A DNA stretch of 64,000 nt, from NCBI GenBank assembly GCA_947452995.1, contig CANGEV010000001.1, positions 1-64,000 of the forward strand, given 5' to 3'. Below, piece after piece: positions 18,983 through 29,380 of the stretch. Made by a program: the position numbers and the translations under genes. This DNA comes from Chitinophagales bacterium (GTDB lineage Bacteria > Bacteroidota > Bacteroidia > Chitinophagales > CAIODY01). Within the stretch, counting starts at the first letter, position 1. Each line of letters begins with the position of its first letter. Below the pieces are notes generated by a model. It saw only the letters and a program-made list of their open reading frames with translations. It was not told the origin of the DNA and did no database searches.

Positions 18983-20923
18983 ATGAAAAATAGTTTAATT
19001 ACGTTATTAGTCAGTATTTTTTTTACAGGAATTTCCTACGCAAATAATGGCGATACAATTACTGTAAATACACATAATGCAACTTTAATTCAAACAAATC
19101 CAGCTGTTGGGCATACGGAATATCCTGCTTGGGGTATATTTCCTACAGATTCCATCTCTATTAGAAAGGTATTATTATATGTTAAATTTGGCTGCCCGAA
19201 TGGCTTACATTGCGGAGAGTGGGATTACCTTAATTATATTTACCTAAAAAGAAAAGGTGGTGTTGATAGTTTAAATCGTGAAATTGAATTAGCACGTATC
19301 ATCACTCCTTATGGATATAACTTTGCAGGAACATGGAAACATACTTGGGTAATAGATATTACTGATTTCGAACCGTTATTGCATGATTCTGTAGAGATTG
19401 AATATAGACACACAGGCTATGAAGCAAAAAATGATCGTGGTTGGTTAGTAACTATGAACTTCGTAATGATAGAAGGACCAAAAGTTATGGAACAAACCAG
19501 CATGAAAAAGCTTTGGTATGGCGCATGGCAATATGGTAACCCCGCTAATGATATTGAAACACATATTAAGCCTGATACTTTTAGTTCTGACAATGGCGCT
19601 GTAATTAACCGACTTCGATTATTACAAACTGGGCATGGTGCTGAAAATCGTGAATATTGCAGCGAGTTTTGTGACAAAAAAAGGTCTTTAACCTATGACG
19701 GACAAGGAATAGACACACAACATGTTTGGCGTTTGTGTGGCTTTAATTCGATTCCTGCTCAAGGTGGTACCTGGGTTTATGATAGAGCAAATTGGTGCCC
19801 TGGTTCAATGGTTGACCCATACGTCTACAACCTACCTATAGGTACTGCAACAACACATGCCATTGACATTTCAATGGATACATTTACCGCTTCAGGTTGG
19901 GCTAATTATGTTTTTTCTGCAGAGGAATTTCAGTATAAATCAATAAAAAATAAATTGGATGCTAGTATCGAGTCTATCTTTTCACCCAATAACCAAGATG
20001 AATATGCTAGAATCAATCCGGTATGTGCTAATCCACTTATTGAGGTACAGAATAATGGCTCTACCACAATTAATAGTTTGACTTTTGATTACGAAATTGG
20101 AGGCGAACCGACACAATATTATACTTGGCATGGTAGTTTAAGTTCCTTAGAGAAAACAACTATTAATTTGGGCAACTTTGTAATGGTGAACCCAGTAAAC
20201 AACCTTTTCCGTGTTAATATTGGTAAGGTGAACGGGAAGGCCGATGACTACCCTACTGATAATCAAGCTTATTCTCGAGCATTGATTCCAAAGAATTTAG
20301 ATTCGCTATTGATATTTTATGTTCAAACTAATAATTTCCCTGGAGAAACAGATTACGTTTTAAAAGATGATTTAGGCAACAAAATAATAGATCGTAAAGG
20401 ATCTACCTTGAATGCAAATACCGTTTATAGAGATACTGTAAGTTTAAAAGACGGTTGTTATACATTTTCGATTTATGATGCTGGCAATGATGGCCTAAGT
20501 TTTTGGGCAAATTCAGCACAAGGAAGTGGAGCTGCGAGAATTTACTGGCGTTGGGGCATGTTATTACATAGTTTTACAGGTGATTTCGGCTCCGAAACAC
20601 GACTAAGTTTTCAAGTTGGAGTTCCTCAATATCATTTAGGTACGCAGCCGGTAAATGCTAATGTAAGTTCCATTTTAGCGGCATTTCCTAACCCTGCTAA
20701 TGATCAAATTACCTTAGATTGGCAATCAGGTTCAGGATTAATAGAACCATTTAGAATCACAGTTCGCGATATTCTAGGTAAAGTAATTTGGCAGTCCAAC
20801 GAAACCTATAACAGTGGAGGCCGACTAAACCTTAATACCAATTCTTGGTCAAATGGAATCTATACAGCAACCGCTGAAAGTAATTCGACAGTAAAGACCG
20901 TAAAATTCGTAGTACAACACTAA
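18983..20923 (+). CDS. PNGase F-like secreted protein with T9SS type A C-terminal sorting domain
   Basis: Signal peptide; central GLHCGEWDYLNYIYLK ... GGTWVYDRANWCPGSMVDPYVYNL resembling peptide-N-glycosidase F domains; C-term FPNPANDQITLDW ... SNGIYTATAES...KTVKFVVQH. Confidence 0.75.
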   Translation: MKNSLITLLVSIFFTGISYANNGDTITVNTHNATLIQTNPAVGHTEYPAWGIFPTDSISIRKVLLYVKFGCPNGLHCGEWDYLNYIYLKRKGGVDSLNREIELARIITPYGYNFAGTWKHTWVIDITDFEPLLHDSVEIEYRHTGYEAKNDRGWLVTMNFVMIEGPKVMEQTSMKKLWYGAWQYGNPANDIETHIKPDTFSSDNGAVINRLRLLQTGHGAENREYCSEFCDKKRSLTYDGQGIDTQHVWRLCGFNSIPAQGGTWVYDRANWCPGSMVDPYVYNLPIGTATTHAIDISMDTFTASGWANYVFSAEEFQYKSIKNKLDASIESIFSPNNQDEYARINPVCANPLIEVQNNGSTTINSLTFDYEIGGEPTQYYTWHGSLSSLEKTTINLGNFVMVNPVNNLFRVNIGKVNGKADDYPTDNQAYSRALIPKNLDSLLIFYVQTNNFPGETDYVLKDDLGNKIIDRKGSTLNANTVYRDTVSLKDGCYTFSIYDAGNDGLSFWANSAQGSGAARIYWRWGMLLHSFTGDFGSETRLSFQVGVPQYHLGTQPVNANVSSILAAFPNPANDQITLDWQSGSGLIEPFRITVRDILGKVIWQSNETYNSGGRLNLNTNSWSNGIYTATAESNSTVKTVKFVVQH

Positions 20924-20969
20924 ACGATAACTCTTTAAAATTGTAAATTCGCAATCCAAACTTAATTAT

Positions 20970-22097
20970 ATGAAGAAAATTGAAATGGTCGATTTGAAGA
21001 CCCAGTATGCCGCAATTAAACAAGAAGTGGATAATGGCATTATGGAGGTATTAAATAATGCTGCCTTTATTAATGGAAAACAAGTCGGAGATTTTGCAGA
21101 ACATTTGGGTCAATATCTTGGCGTAAAACATGTAATACCATGTGCAAACGGTACTGATGCACTTCAAATTGCATTGATGGGATTAGGATTACAACCTGGC
21201 GACGAGGTTATCACACCTTCATTCACCTATATAGCAACTTGTGAAGTTTTAGCTTTATTGGGCTTGACACCTGTTTTTGTGGATGTTTATCCAGATTCAT
21301 TTACGATTAATCCTAATGAAATCGAGAAGGCTATTACATCAAAAACAAAAGCAATTGTTCCCGTTCATTTATATGGTCAAAGTGCCGATATGGATGCTGT
21401 AATGGAAATCGCAAAAAAACACAATCTCTTTGTTATTGAAGATAATGCGCAGGCAATCGGAGGTTCATATACTGGAGCAGACGGAATTAAGAAAGCAAAT
21501 GGTACAATGGGTGATATCGGATGTACTAGCTTTTTCCCATCAAAAAATTTAGGTTGTTATGGTGATGGCGGGGCAATGTATACTAATAACGATGAATTAG
21601 CTAACAAATTAAGAATGGTGGCAAATCACGGTCAAAGAGTACGTTATTATCATGATATGGTTGGCGTAAATTCACGATTGGATACCATACAGGCCGTTAT
21701 ACTTAATGCAAAACTTAAGCATTTAGATCAATACTGTAGCAACCGCAGATCAGTGGCAGATGCTTATGATAAGGCATTTGCAAATCATCCGAAAATAAAA
21801 ACACCAGCACGTGCTAGCTATAGCTATCATGTTTATCACCAATATACCCTAGTAATCGAAGGTGATAGAAATGGGTTGCAAACATTCCTTGCCGATAATA
21901 ATATTCCATCTATGATTTATTATCCTGTACCTGCACATCGTCAGAAAGCATTTGAGGGCAAGGGTAAAATTGTAGGAGATTTATACCATACTGATTGGTT
22001 GACTGATCGTGTTATTTCTTTGCCTATTCATACAGAAATGGAGGCGGATCAACAGGCGTTCATCATAGAAAAGGTATTAGAATTCATGAATAAATAA
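20970..22097 (+). CDS. DegT/DnrJ/EryC1/StrS-family sugar aminotransferase
   Basis: CANGTDALQIALMGLGLQPGDEVITPSFTYIAT, EDNAQAIGG, SFFPSKNLGCYGDGGA. Confidence 0.94.
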   Translation: MKKIEMVDLKTQYAAIKQEVDNGIMEVLNNAAFINGKQVGDFAEHLGQYLGVKHVIPCANGTDALQIALMGLGLQPGDEVITPSFTYIATCEVLALLGLTPVFVDVYPDSFTINPNEIEKAITSKTKAIVPVHLYGQSADMDAVMEIAKKHNLFVIEDNAQAIGGSYTGADGIKKANGTMGDIGCTSFFPSKNLGCYGDGGAMYTNNDELANKLRMVANHGQRVRYYHDMVGVNSRLDTIQAVILNAKLKHLDQYCSNRRSVADAYDKAFANHPKIKTPARASYSYHVYHQYTLVIEGDRNGLQTFLADNNIPSMIYYPVPAHRQKAFEGKGKIVGDLYHTDWLTDRVISLPIHTEMEADQQAFIIEKVLEFMNK

Positions 22098-22102
22098 TAA
22101 GA

Positions 22103-22267
22103 ATGAGCAGCTTTTTTAATCAAATAAAGGAATACTTGTTCTTAAAAAAGCAAGACAATTCAAGACCTAAAAACATCAACATAAAGTTGATGCACGGGAT
22201 GAATCGAATTTCTATAATCTTGTTTTTAACGGCAGCAGTTATTATTATATATCGTTTCTTAAAATAG
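22103..22267 (+). CDS. Small membrane protein, 54 aa (DUF6728-like by recall); absent from supplied ORF track
   Basis: ATG at 22103 to TAG at 22265-22267: MSSFFNQIKEYLFLKKQDNSRPKNINIKLMHGMNRISIILFLTAAVIIIYRFLK; fills the gap between the aminotransferase and prmC; one TM helix. Confidence 0.75.
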   Translation: MSSFFNQIKEYLFLKKQDNSRPKNINIKLMHGMNRISIILFLTAAVIIIYRFLK

Positions 22268-22271
22268 GTAA

Positions 22272-23108
22272 ATGACGGTCAAACATTTTTTTGAAACTAA
22301 GTTGAGCCAAGTCTTTGGCGCTTACGCAGAAAATATTTGCTTTTATTACTTCTCCTATCATAAAAAAATATCAGCTAAGGATTCCATTGAGCAATTAAAA
22401 CTTGATGGAATCTTTTTTTTGGCACAATATGATCTAAATCGTTTACTTGCAGGCGTTCCTGTACAATATGTTATAAGTTTTATCGAAGTTCTAGGTTATG
22501 AATTTGAAACAAGTCCAGAGGCATTAATACCACGACCAGAAACAGAAGAACTTATTCAATTAATCCATGAGCTACATTTACATGCAAATTCACAAAAAGT
22601 ATTAGATATTGGAACTGGTAGCGGAATCATTCCAATTAGTTTGAAGAAAAAGCACGCTGATTGGGAGCTAGTAGGAATTGATATTTCGACTAAAGCGCTT
22701 TCCCTAGCTACGAAAAATGCAAGAAATCTTAAAGTAGATATTCGTTTTTTGAATGAAGATATTTTCAACTTTAACTCAACCGAGACCTACGATATAATAA
22801 TTTCAAACCCTCCATACATTCCTAAACGTGAATGTTTGTTGTTGGAAGATTCAGTTAGGAATTTTGAACCAACACTTGCTTTAGAAGTCCCTGATGATAA
22901 CCCCTTGATTTTTTATAAAGCGATTATAAATTATGCTGTGAAACATCTTACGAAGAACGGAAGTCTTTATTTTGAGATTCATCAGAACTTTGGTGAAGAA
23001 TTGCTTGAGGAAGTTAAACCCTTTTTTCAAAATTGTATCTTACGCAAGGATTTTGCTAAAAACAACCGATTTATCCTAGCTTCAGTTCTACAAGATAATA
23101 TAAACTAA
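22272..23108 (+). CDS. prmC: Peptide chain release factor N5-glutamine methyltransferase
   Basis: PRPETEELIQLI, VLDIGTGSGIIPISL, ISNPPYIPKRE (NPPY). Confidence 0.95.
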   Translation: MTVKHFFETKLSQVFGAYAENICFYYFSYHKKISAKDSIEQLKLDGIFFLAQYDLNRLLAGVPVQYVISFIEVLGYEFETSPEALIPRPETEELIQLIHELHLHANSQKVLDIGTGSGIIPISLKKKHADWELVGIDISTKALSLATKNARNLKVDIRFLNEDIFNFNSTETYDIIISNPPYIPKRECLLLEDSVRNFEPTLALEVPDDNPLIFYKAIINYAVKHLTKNGSLYFEIHQNFGEELLEEVKPFFQNCILRKDFAKNNRFILASVLQDNIN

Positions 23109-23113
23109 TAAAC

Positions 23114-24739
23114 ATGCAACATATTCGTAATTACTTGTTGTTTTGTATTTCGCTGATTTTTAATTCAGGATTTGCGCAAAATGAATCAAAGCATTTTATT
23201 TGTTTTACAGATAAAAACAATTCATTTTTTACGATAAATAGGCCTACAGATTTTCTTAGCAATTCCGCTATTGAAAGGCGTAAGAAAGCTGGAATTGATA
23301 TTACACTCGAAGATTTGCCTGTTAATCAAAACTACATTGATTCAGTAAAGCAGATTGGAGCAACTATTGTTTATAGTAGTAAGTGGTTAAATGGTGTTTT
23401 AATTGAAACTAGTGATAGCGCTGTTCTAAGCAAAATTAACAATCTACCTTTTGTTAAAAACAGCAAGACGGTTGGTAAGCGTGGCTTAACACAAAAATTA
23501 CCTTATACAAGCCTTTATGATTTAACCATTGACTATGGTTTTGCACAACAACAAATAGAAATGGCTAACGGTAATTATCTTCACGAAAGGGGTTTTCTAG
23601 GTGATGGGATAAAAATTGCTATTCTTGATTTAGGCTATTTAAATTTTAATAGATTAAACATTTTTGAAAATGTCTTTAATAGTCAGCAAGTAATCGCAAC
23701 ACACGACTTCGTTAATGGAGGCGATTCAGTATACGATGCCGGAACTCACGGTACAATGGTAGCTTCTACTATTATTGGGCAATCACCAGGCGTTTATGTT
23801 GGCACAGCTCCTAACGTTAATTTAGTTTTGCTTAGAACTGAAAACGAAAATCAGGAAGAGGTCTTGGAAGAATACAATTGGGTTGTAGGTGCTGAATACG
23901 CTGATGCAATTGGTTGTGATATGATTAATTCCTCCTTAGGTTATTATACATTTGATAACCCAAGTCAAAATCATCAATATTCAGATTTAGATGGCGCTAC
24001 CTGTATTGCAACTATCGGAGCAAATATCGCCGCTAAAAAAGGTATGCTAGTATGTGTAAGTGCAGGAAACGAAGGTAACTCACCTTGGAAATACATCGGA
24101 ACGCCAGCAGATGCTATTGGTATCCTAACAGTTGGCGCTGTTCAAAGCAATAGAGATCCTGCTAAATTCAGCTCTTATGGACCCGCAGCTGACGGTCGTA
24201 TTAAACCTGAAGTTTCTATTTTAGGTAAAGATGCTTCCATTATAAATACTTCCGGACAAATAAAAAATGGAAGTGGCACATCCTTTGCCTCCCCTATTCT
24301 ATGTGGATTGGCTGCCTGTTTATGGCAAAAACACCCAGAAAAGCGCGCTTCAGAGATAAGAGATGCTATAATAAAAAGTGCTAGTTTGTACGAAAATCCT
24401 GAGGATCAAAGAGGTTACGGAATACCAAATTTTGGAATAGCTGATGCTTTATTATCGGATTATAAACTACTCTATGATACGAGCAACCAACTCATCCTAT
24501 TTCCAAACCCGACGAGTGAATTTACCAGATTGATTATCAAAAGTGATTATCCGCAAGCCGTGCATTTAAAAGCATATAATATCGTAGGGCAGCCTGTTTT
24601 CACGAAAACAGTATTTACAAATGAAGGGGCTGGATTTTTTACGTGTGAGATTCCGGAAATGCAGGAATTGACTACCGGAGTTTATTTCCTGTATTCGGAC
24701 GCCAATTCAAAAAATGAAATGATTAAGTTTGTTAGGTAA
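23114..24739 (+). CDS. S8 (subtilisin-like) serine peptidase with T9SS type A sorting domain
   Basis: Signal peptide; catalytic blocks KIAILDLGYL, AGTHGTMVAS, NGSGTSFASPILCG; C-term LFPNPTSEFTRLII ... TTGVYFLY...EMIKFVR. Confidence 0.9.
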   Translation: MQHIRNYLLFCISLIFNSGFAQNESKHFICFTDKNNSFFTINRPTDFLSNSAIERRKKAGIDITLEDLPVNQNYIDSVKQIGATIVYSSKWLNGVLIETSDSAVLSKINNLPFVKNSKTVGKRGLTQKLPYTSLYDLTIDYGFAQQQIEMANGNYLHERGFLGDGIKIAILDLGYLNFNRLNIFENVFNSQQVIATHDFVNGGDSVYDAGTHGTMVASTIIGQSPGVYVGTAPNVNLVLLRTENENQEEVLEEYNWVVGAEYADAIGCDMINSSLGYYTFDNPSQNHQYSDLDGATCIATIGANIAAKKGMLVCVSAGNEGNSPWKYIGTPADAIGILTVGAVQSNRDPAKFSSYGPAADGRIKPEVSILGKDASIINTSGQIKNGSGTSFASPILCGLAACLWQKHPEKRASEIRDAIIKSASLYENPEDQRGYGIPNFGIADALLSDYKLLYDTSNQLILFPNPTSEFTRLIIKSDYPQAVHLKAYNIVGQPVFTKTVFTNEGAGFFTCEIPEMQELTTGVYFLYSDANSKNEMIKFVR

Positions 24740-24743
24740 TACT

Positions 24744-25451
24744 ATGCGTAGATTAATTATACTTGTTTTAAGCATTTTCTTTTTATCTAATTCTAGCTAT
24801 GCACAAGAATGGATAAAGGTTAAAGCTTTTGTTATGGACACTTTGCATCGTCCAATCACTTATGTTTTTGTGGCAAACAAAAACACCCAAGATGCGATTG
24901 TAGATATGGATGGTGCTTCTGTTGAATGGACTGCAAAAATTTCAGACACTTTAATTTTTTCTTCACAGTCGTATGGCATGAAGAAATTTGCAGTTCGCGA
25001 TTCTATTAAAAACAATGTTTGTGTAATTACAGTTGTCTTAAAACCACTTTCTAAAAATCTAAATGAGGTACAAATAATTGCACCTAAAAGTGCTTCGGAA
25101 ATACGAACAGAAATACAAAAACTACATTTAGAAGCGACGGATGTCTATAAGGACGTAAATGCGTTTCAAAGTCCAATTACGGCTTTATATGAAGCATTTA
25201 ACAAAAATGAAAGAGCGAAGCGTACTGTTGCCGCTTTAGAATATGAAGAGAATAGAACACGTATTTTGAAAGATATCTGCCGTTTACTTAGAAGCTACCA
25301 AGTTATCGATCCATCCGAGAAAGAATTGGAGGCATTTGTTCTCTTTATCCCATTGGATGAGAGCTTTTTAAAAGGTAGCACCGACTATGAAATTGGTTTA
25401 ACAGTGAAAGAAGCTTTCTTAAAATTTAAAAAAATATATAGAGGTGATTAA
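24744..25451 (+). CDS. Carboxypeptidase-regulatory-like (CarboxypepD_reg) domain protein, secreted
   Basis: Signal peptide (RRLIILVLSIFFLSNSSYAQ); KAFVMDTLHRPITYVFVANK...LNEVQII as in plug-associated regulatory domains. ATG at 24744 preferred over 24729. Confidence 0.6.
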   Translation: MRRLIILVLSIFFLSNSSYAQEWIKVKAFVMDTLHRPITYVFVANKNTQDAIVDMDGASVEWTAKISDTLIFSSQSYGMKKFAVRDSIKNNVCVITVVLKPLSKNLNEVQIIAPKSASEIRTEIQKLHLEATDVYKDVNAFQSPITALYEAFNKNERAKRTVAALEYEENRTRILKDICRLLRSYQVIDPSEKELEAFVLFIPLDESFLKGSTDYEIGLTVKEAFLKFKKIYRGD

Positions 25452-25513
25452 ACCTTTCTAGTTCTAAAGTGTCCTATAATTGAATTCAGTATTAAACACA
25501 TAAATCTATTTTT

Positions 25514-26371
25514 ATGAAAACACAAAAATTTATTTCAGCAAGTCTAATCGCCGTTTTGCTAGGTGGTTCTTTACTTTATTCTTCTTGTGGTCGTATGCGC
25601 ATGAGCGACGACGAATTGGAAGCCGTAAGTGATAATAGCACTGCAGCAGGTGCTTCGCAGGAGGTACAAAACATCTCCGAACAAGCTTTCACAGCTTCAG
25701 GTAACATGTCTTTTAGAGGTTCTTCTAACAACGGGGGCCTTTCTTCTTGTGCAACCATTACTAATGATACAATTAACAATGTTTTGACTATCGACTTCGG
25801 TACAAGCCCTTGTTTGTGTAAAGATAATCGCTACCGTCAAGGGCAGATTATTTCATCCTATACAGGCAAATATCGCGATTCAGGTACTGTTATAGCTACA
25901 ACATTCAACAATTATTTTGTTGGCGTTAGCAATACCTCCATGAACCAAGTTACTGGCACAAAAACAGTTACAAATAATGGTCATAATTCCGCTGGTAACT
26001 TAAATTGGACTATTGTCGCTGCTTTAAATATTCTTAAAGCAAATAACGGCGGAACAGTCATCTTTAACGAGACACGTAACCGTGAAATGATTGCAGGTGA
26101 GTCGACAGCTTTCATTTTCAGTGATGATAAATTCCAAGTGACAGGTTCTGCCAATGGTACCACTGCTAAAGGTGATAGTTATACAGCTCAAGTTTTAACT
26201 GGTCATGAATTAATTAGAGACATGAGTTGCCCGAAGCATTTCACGCAAGGACAAGTCGATATCAACGTTGGAACTAAACCAACTATGACATTAGATTACG
26301 GTTCTGGAACTTGCGATAATACAGCCACTGTAACACGCAACGGAAAAACAAAGACAATAACATTAAAATAA
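25514..26371 (+). CDS. Hypothetical lipoprotein
   Basis: Signal peptide with lipobox-like LLYSSCG; no further family recognised. Confidence 0.6.
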   Translation: MKTQKFISASLIAVLLGGSLLYSSCGRMRMSDDELEAVSDNSTAAGASQEVQNISEQAFTASGNMSFRGSSNNGGLSSCATITNDTINNVLTIDFGTSPCLCKDNRYRQGQIISSYTGKYRDSGTVIATTFNNYFVGVSNTSMNQVTGTKTVTNNGHNSAGNLNWTIVAALNILKANNGGTVIFNETRNREMIAGESTAFIFSDDKFQVTGSANGTTAKGDSYTAQVLTGHELIRDMSCPKHFTQGQVDINVGTKPTMTLDYGSGTCDNTATVTRNGKTKTITLK

Positions 26372-26389
26372 GCCAGTTATTAGCTATTA

Positions 26390-26428
26390 AAAACCCGCCA
26401 AATCTTAACGGATTGGCGGGTTTTTTAG
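26390..26428 (+). terminator. Rho-independent terminator
   Basis: AAAACCCGCCAAATCTTAACGGATTGGCGGGTTTTTT: long CCCGCCAA/TTGGCGGG stem with T-run. Confidence 0.93.
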
Positions 26429-26465
26429 TTTATTTTAGGTATATTTGAAAGGTTAAAATCATGAT

Positions 26466-26705
26466 ATGTTAAAGGCAATTTTGGAGTTTATACTCATCCT
26501 CTTTTTCCTTCGATTTATTTTCAATTTCGTCCTTCCTTTATTTTCAATGTCACAAAGAAATAAAGAAGAGAAAAAAGAACACAATCAAGGTAAGTCAAAT
26601 AAAGAAACGCAATACAACAATTCGAATTCGACTAAGCAAAATGATACAAAAAAGAAAGAAATCGGGGAATACATCGAATTCGAAGACATTAAAGACCAAA
26701 AATAA
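26466..26705 (+). CDS. Small membrane-anchored protein (DUF4834-like)
   Basis: 79 aa, N-terminal TM, charged linker, C-term GEYIEFEDIKD; upstream TATATTTG at 26440-26447. Confidence 0.6.
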   Translation: MLKAILEFILILFFLRFIFNFVLPLFSMSQRNKEEKKEHNQGKSNKETQYNNSNSTKQNDTKKKEIGEYIEFEDIKDQK

Positions 26706-26710
26706 TTCTA

Positions 26711-28195
26711 TTGGAAACTAGAGACCAGGCATTAGCAAAGATTCAAAATTTCGAAGGCAAATACCCAAAGCAATTGTGGTATTTGTTTTTCTCTGAAATG
26801 TGGGAACGTTTCAGTTTTTACGGTATGCGTGGAATGCTTACCTTCTTTATGGTGCATCAATTAATGATGAAAGAGGATGTAGCCAATCTTCAGTATGGAG
26901 CTACCCAGGCATTTGTTTATGCTTTTACTTTTATCGGAGGATTCTTTGCAGATAAAATTTTAGGATTTAGAAAATCGCTTTTTTGGGGAGGTATACTAAT
27001 GATTGTAGGTTCGATCATCCTTGCCATTGATCCGCATCAATACTTTTTCTTAGGTATTAGTTTTACCGTAATAGGTACAGGTTTCTTTAAACCTAATATT
27101 TCCACTATGGTTGGCCAACTTTACAAGGATGGCGATGCAAGAACGGATGCTGGTTTCTCTTTATTCTATTCTGGTATCAACATTGGAGCATTGCTTGGAG
27201 GTTATGCATGCGTAGCAATTGGAAAAGGATATTCATGGAATTTAGCATTTGGACTAGCGGCTGTCGTTATGAGTATTTCTTTGCTTACATTCTTATTCAC
27301 TCGAAAATACATGGGGCCGATTGGTCTACAACCTGAAACAATCACTGCGAATAAAAAGTGGTACGAATATGTTACTTATCTCGGTTCCTTAATAGCTATT
27401 CCATTAATAATGGCGATGGTATCTAAACCTGCTTATACAGATTGGTTTATGTACATTATAGGACCCGTAGCCTTAGTTTATATTCTTATTGAAATACTCA
27501 AACTTAAGTTGAAAGCTGAAAGAGAGAAAATGTACGCTGCCTTAATTTTTATTGTTTTCTCCATTTTCTTCTGGGCCTTCTTTGAGCAAAGCGGTGGTTC
27601 CTTAAGTTTGTTTGCTGCCGATCATTTGAATAGTTCTTTACTAGGGATTTTTAAATTGGATCCTAATGGCGTAAACAATTCTAGCAACTCCTTTTTTGTT
27701 ATCCTTTTCTCCCCTATTATCGGTCTGATATGGATTTGGTTAAATAAACGAAAAATAGAACCAAATACCGTTAACAAATTCGGCTTAGGTTTCCTATTCT
27801 TGGGAGCTTCCTTTGTAATACTTTATTTGTGCAAGTTTACTGCCAATGCAAAGGCTATTGCGTCATTAGATGTTTTTACCCTAGCCTATTTTGTTATGAC
27901 CTTGGGTGAACTTTGCCTTTCGCCAATAGGCTTATCTATTATGACTAAGTTATCTCCGAAACATTTGCAAGGAGTTATGATGGGTATGTGGTTCTTAGCA
28001 AGTGCCTACGGCCAATATGTGGCTGGTATTCTTGGAGCTGGAATCGCGCAAGCTTCTGATCATGCAAGTCCCGCACAAAAATTGGAGACTTATACTAGTG
28101 GCTATTTACAACTTGGTTATTTTGCCTTAGCTGCCGGAGTCGTTCTTATTGCTATTTCATTTATAGTTAAAAAATTAATGCACGAAGTACGATGA
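26711..28195 (+). CDS. Peptide MFS transporter (POT/PTR family), TTG start
   Basis: LWYLFFSEMWERFSFYGMRGML, FFKPNISTMVGQLY, GFSLFYSGINIGALLG. Confidence 0.93.
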   Translation: METRDQALAKIQNFEGKYPKQLWYLFFSEMWERFSFYGMRGMLTFFMVHQLMMKEDVANLQYGATQAFVYAFTFIGGFFADKILGFRKSLFWGGILMIVGSIILAIDPHQYFFLGISFTVIGTGFFKPNISTMVGQLYKDGDARTDAGFSLFYSGINIGALLGGYACVAIGKGYSWNLAFGLAAVVMSISLLTFLFTRKYMGPIGLQPETITANKKWYEYVTYLGSLIAIPLIMAMVSKPAYTDWFMYIIGPVALVYILIEILKLKLKAEREKMYAALIFIVFSIFFWAFFEQSGGSLSLFAADHLNSSLLGIFKLDPNGVNNSSNSFFVILFSPIIGLIWIWLNKRKIEPNTVNKFGLGFLFLGASFVILYLCKFTANAKAIASLDVFTLAYFVMTLGELCLSPIGLSIMTKLSPKHLQGVMMGMWFLASAYGQYVAGILGAGIAQASDHASPAQKLETYTSGYLQLGYFALAAGVVLIAISFIVKKLMHEVR

Positions 28196-29370
28196 GTTGC
28201 CTAAAAACACTTTTAATAAGTTTGCTTTTATTGATTGGCTTCAATAATATTCAAGCACAAACGATTCAACAAATCGACACTACAACTGCTGCAGAAGTGG
28301 ACGCTAAAAAGGCAATTGAATACTATACAAATGGATTGGCTCTTATGAAAAAATCTAATTTCAAAGGAGCTATTGAGGCTTTTGCGGATGCAGTCGACTT
28401 AGATAGCAGCAAATTAGTATACCAGTATCAATTAGGACTGGCTTATTACTATAGTCGTAATTACAAAACGACCATTGAAGTGATGAAAAGAGTCATTCTA
28501 ATCGATCCTAAAGTAGATCGTTACTATCAAGTAATGGGGCAATCGTATCAGGAATTAAGAGAACCAAATAAGGCTTATCATGTTTATTTAGACGGCTTAA
28601 AGGCAATACCTTGTTCAGGTCCCTTAAATTGCGAATTAGGTAGAATTGAATACGAACACAAAAATTTCAACTTAGCATTACAGTACTGGGAAAATGGAAT
28701 TTTATGTGACCCCAATTACCCTTCTAATTATTATTATGCGGCAAAAGCATATGCAAGAACTTCGGAAAAAATTTGGTCGCTTATTTATGGCGAAATTTTT
28801 ATCAATATTGAAATATCATCACCGCGTACTTACGAAATGAGCAAGATCATGTATGAGGTCTACAAACGTAGTATTTATGTAAAAAATGAAAGAAATAAAT
28901 ACCTGTTCTTTTCAGATGTACCACTTCACCTAAGCAGCAAAATGATGAAAGACACTATGCTCCTACATAAGAATTTTGAACAGGCTTATACAGTAACGGG
29001 AAGGAAATGTTTGTCTGCATTTAAGAAAGAGTTTAACTTACCAGAGCTCATACTGTTTAGACATAACTTTGTAATGAAATGGTACGAAAAAAACTTCCCA
29101 ACGGACTATCCAAATGCATTATTTGATTACCAAAGAACTATTATCTCCTCCAATTATAACGATTGCTATAATTATTGGCTTTTCAATAGAGGCGATATCA
29201 TGCAATTTAATCTTTGGTATGAACGCAATAGTAAACGATACGAAGAATTTTTAGAATGGTTAAAGGACCATCCTTTAGAAGTTAATGGCGAAAACGTAGT
29301 AAGCAGAATGAAAATGCTGAATCAAAATGACCCCGATCAACGTAAGCCTCTATTCCCAAATAAAAAATAA
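28192..29370 (+). CDS. Tetratricopeptide-repeat protein
   Basis: AIEYYTNGLALMKKSNFKGAIEAFADAVDLD and successive TPR-like helices; 4-bp overlap with the preceding gene. Confidence 0.8.
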   Translation: MSCLKTLLISLLLLIGFNNIQAQTIQQIDTTTAAEVDAKKAIEYYTNGLALMKKSNFKGAIEAFADAVDLDSSKLVYQYQLGLAYYYSRNYKTTIEVMKRVILIDPKVDRYYQVMGQSYQELREPNKAYHVYLDGLKAIPCSGPLNCELGRIEYEHKNFNLALQYWENGILCDPNYPSNYYYAAKAYARTSEKIWSLIYGEIFINIEISSPRTYEMSKIMYEVYKRSIYVKNERNKYLFFSDVPLHLSSKMMKDTMLLHKNFEQAYTVTGRKCLSAFKKEFNLPELILFRHNFVMKWYEKNFPTDYPNALFDYQRTIISSNYNDCYNYWLFNRGDIMQFNLWYERNSKRYEEFLEWLKDHPLEVNGENVVSRMKMLNQNDPDQRKPLFPNKK

Positions 29371-29380
29371 TTTTCATCCT

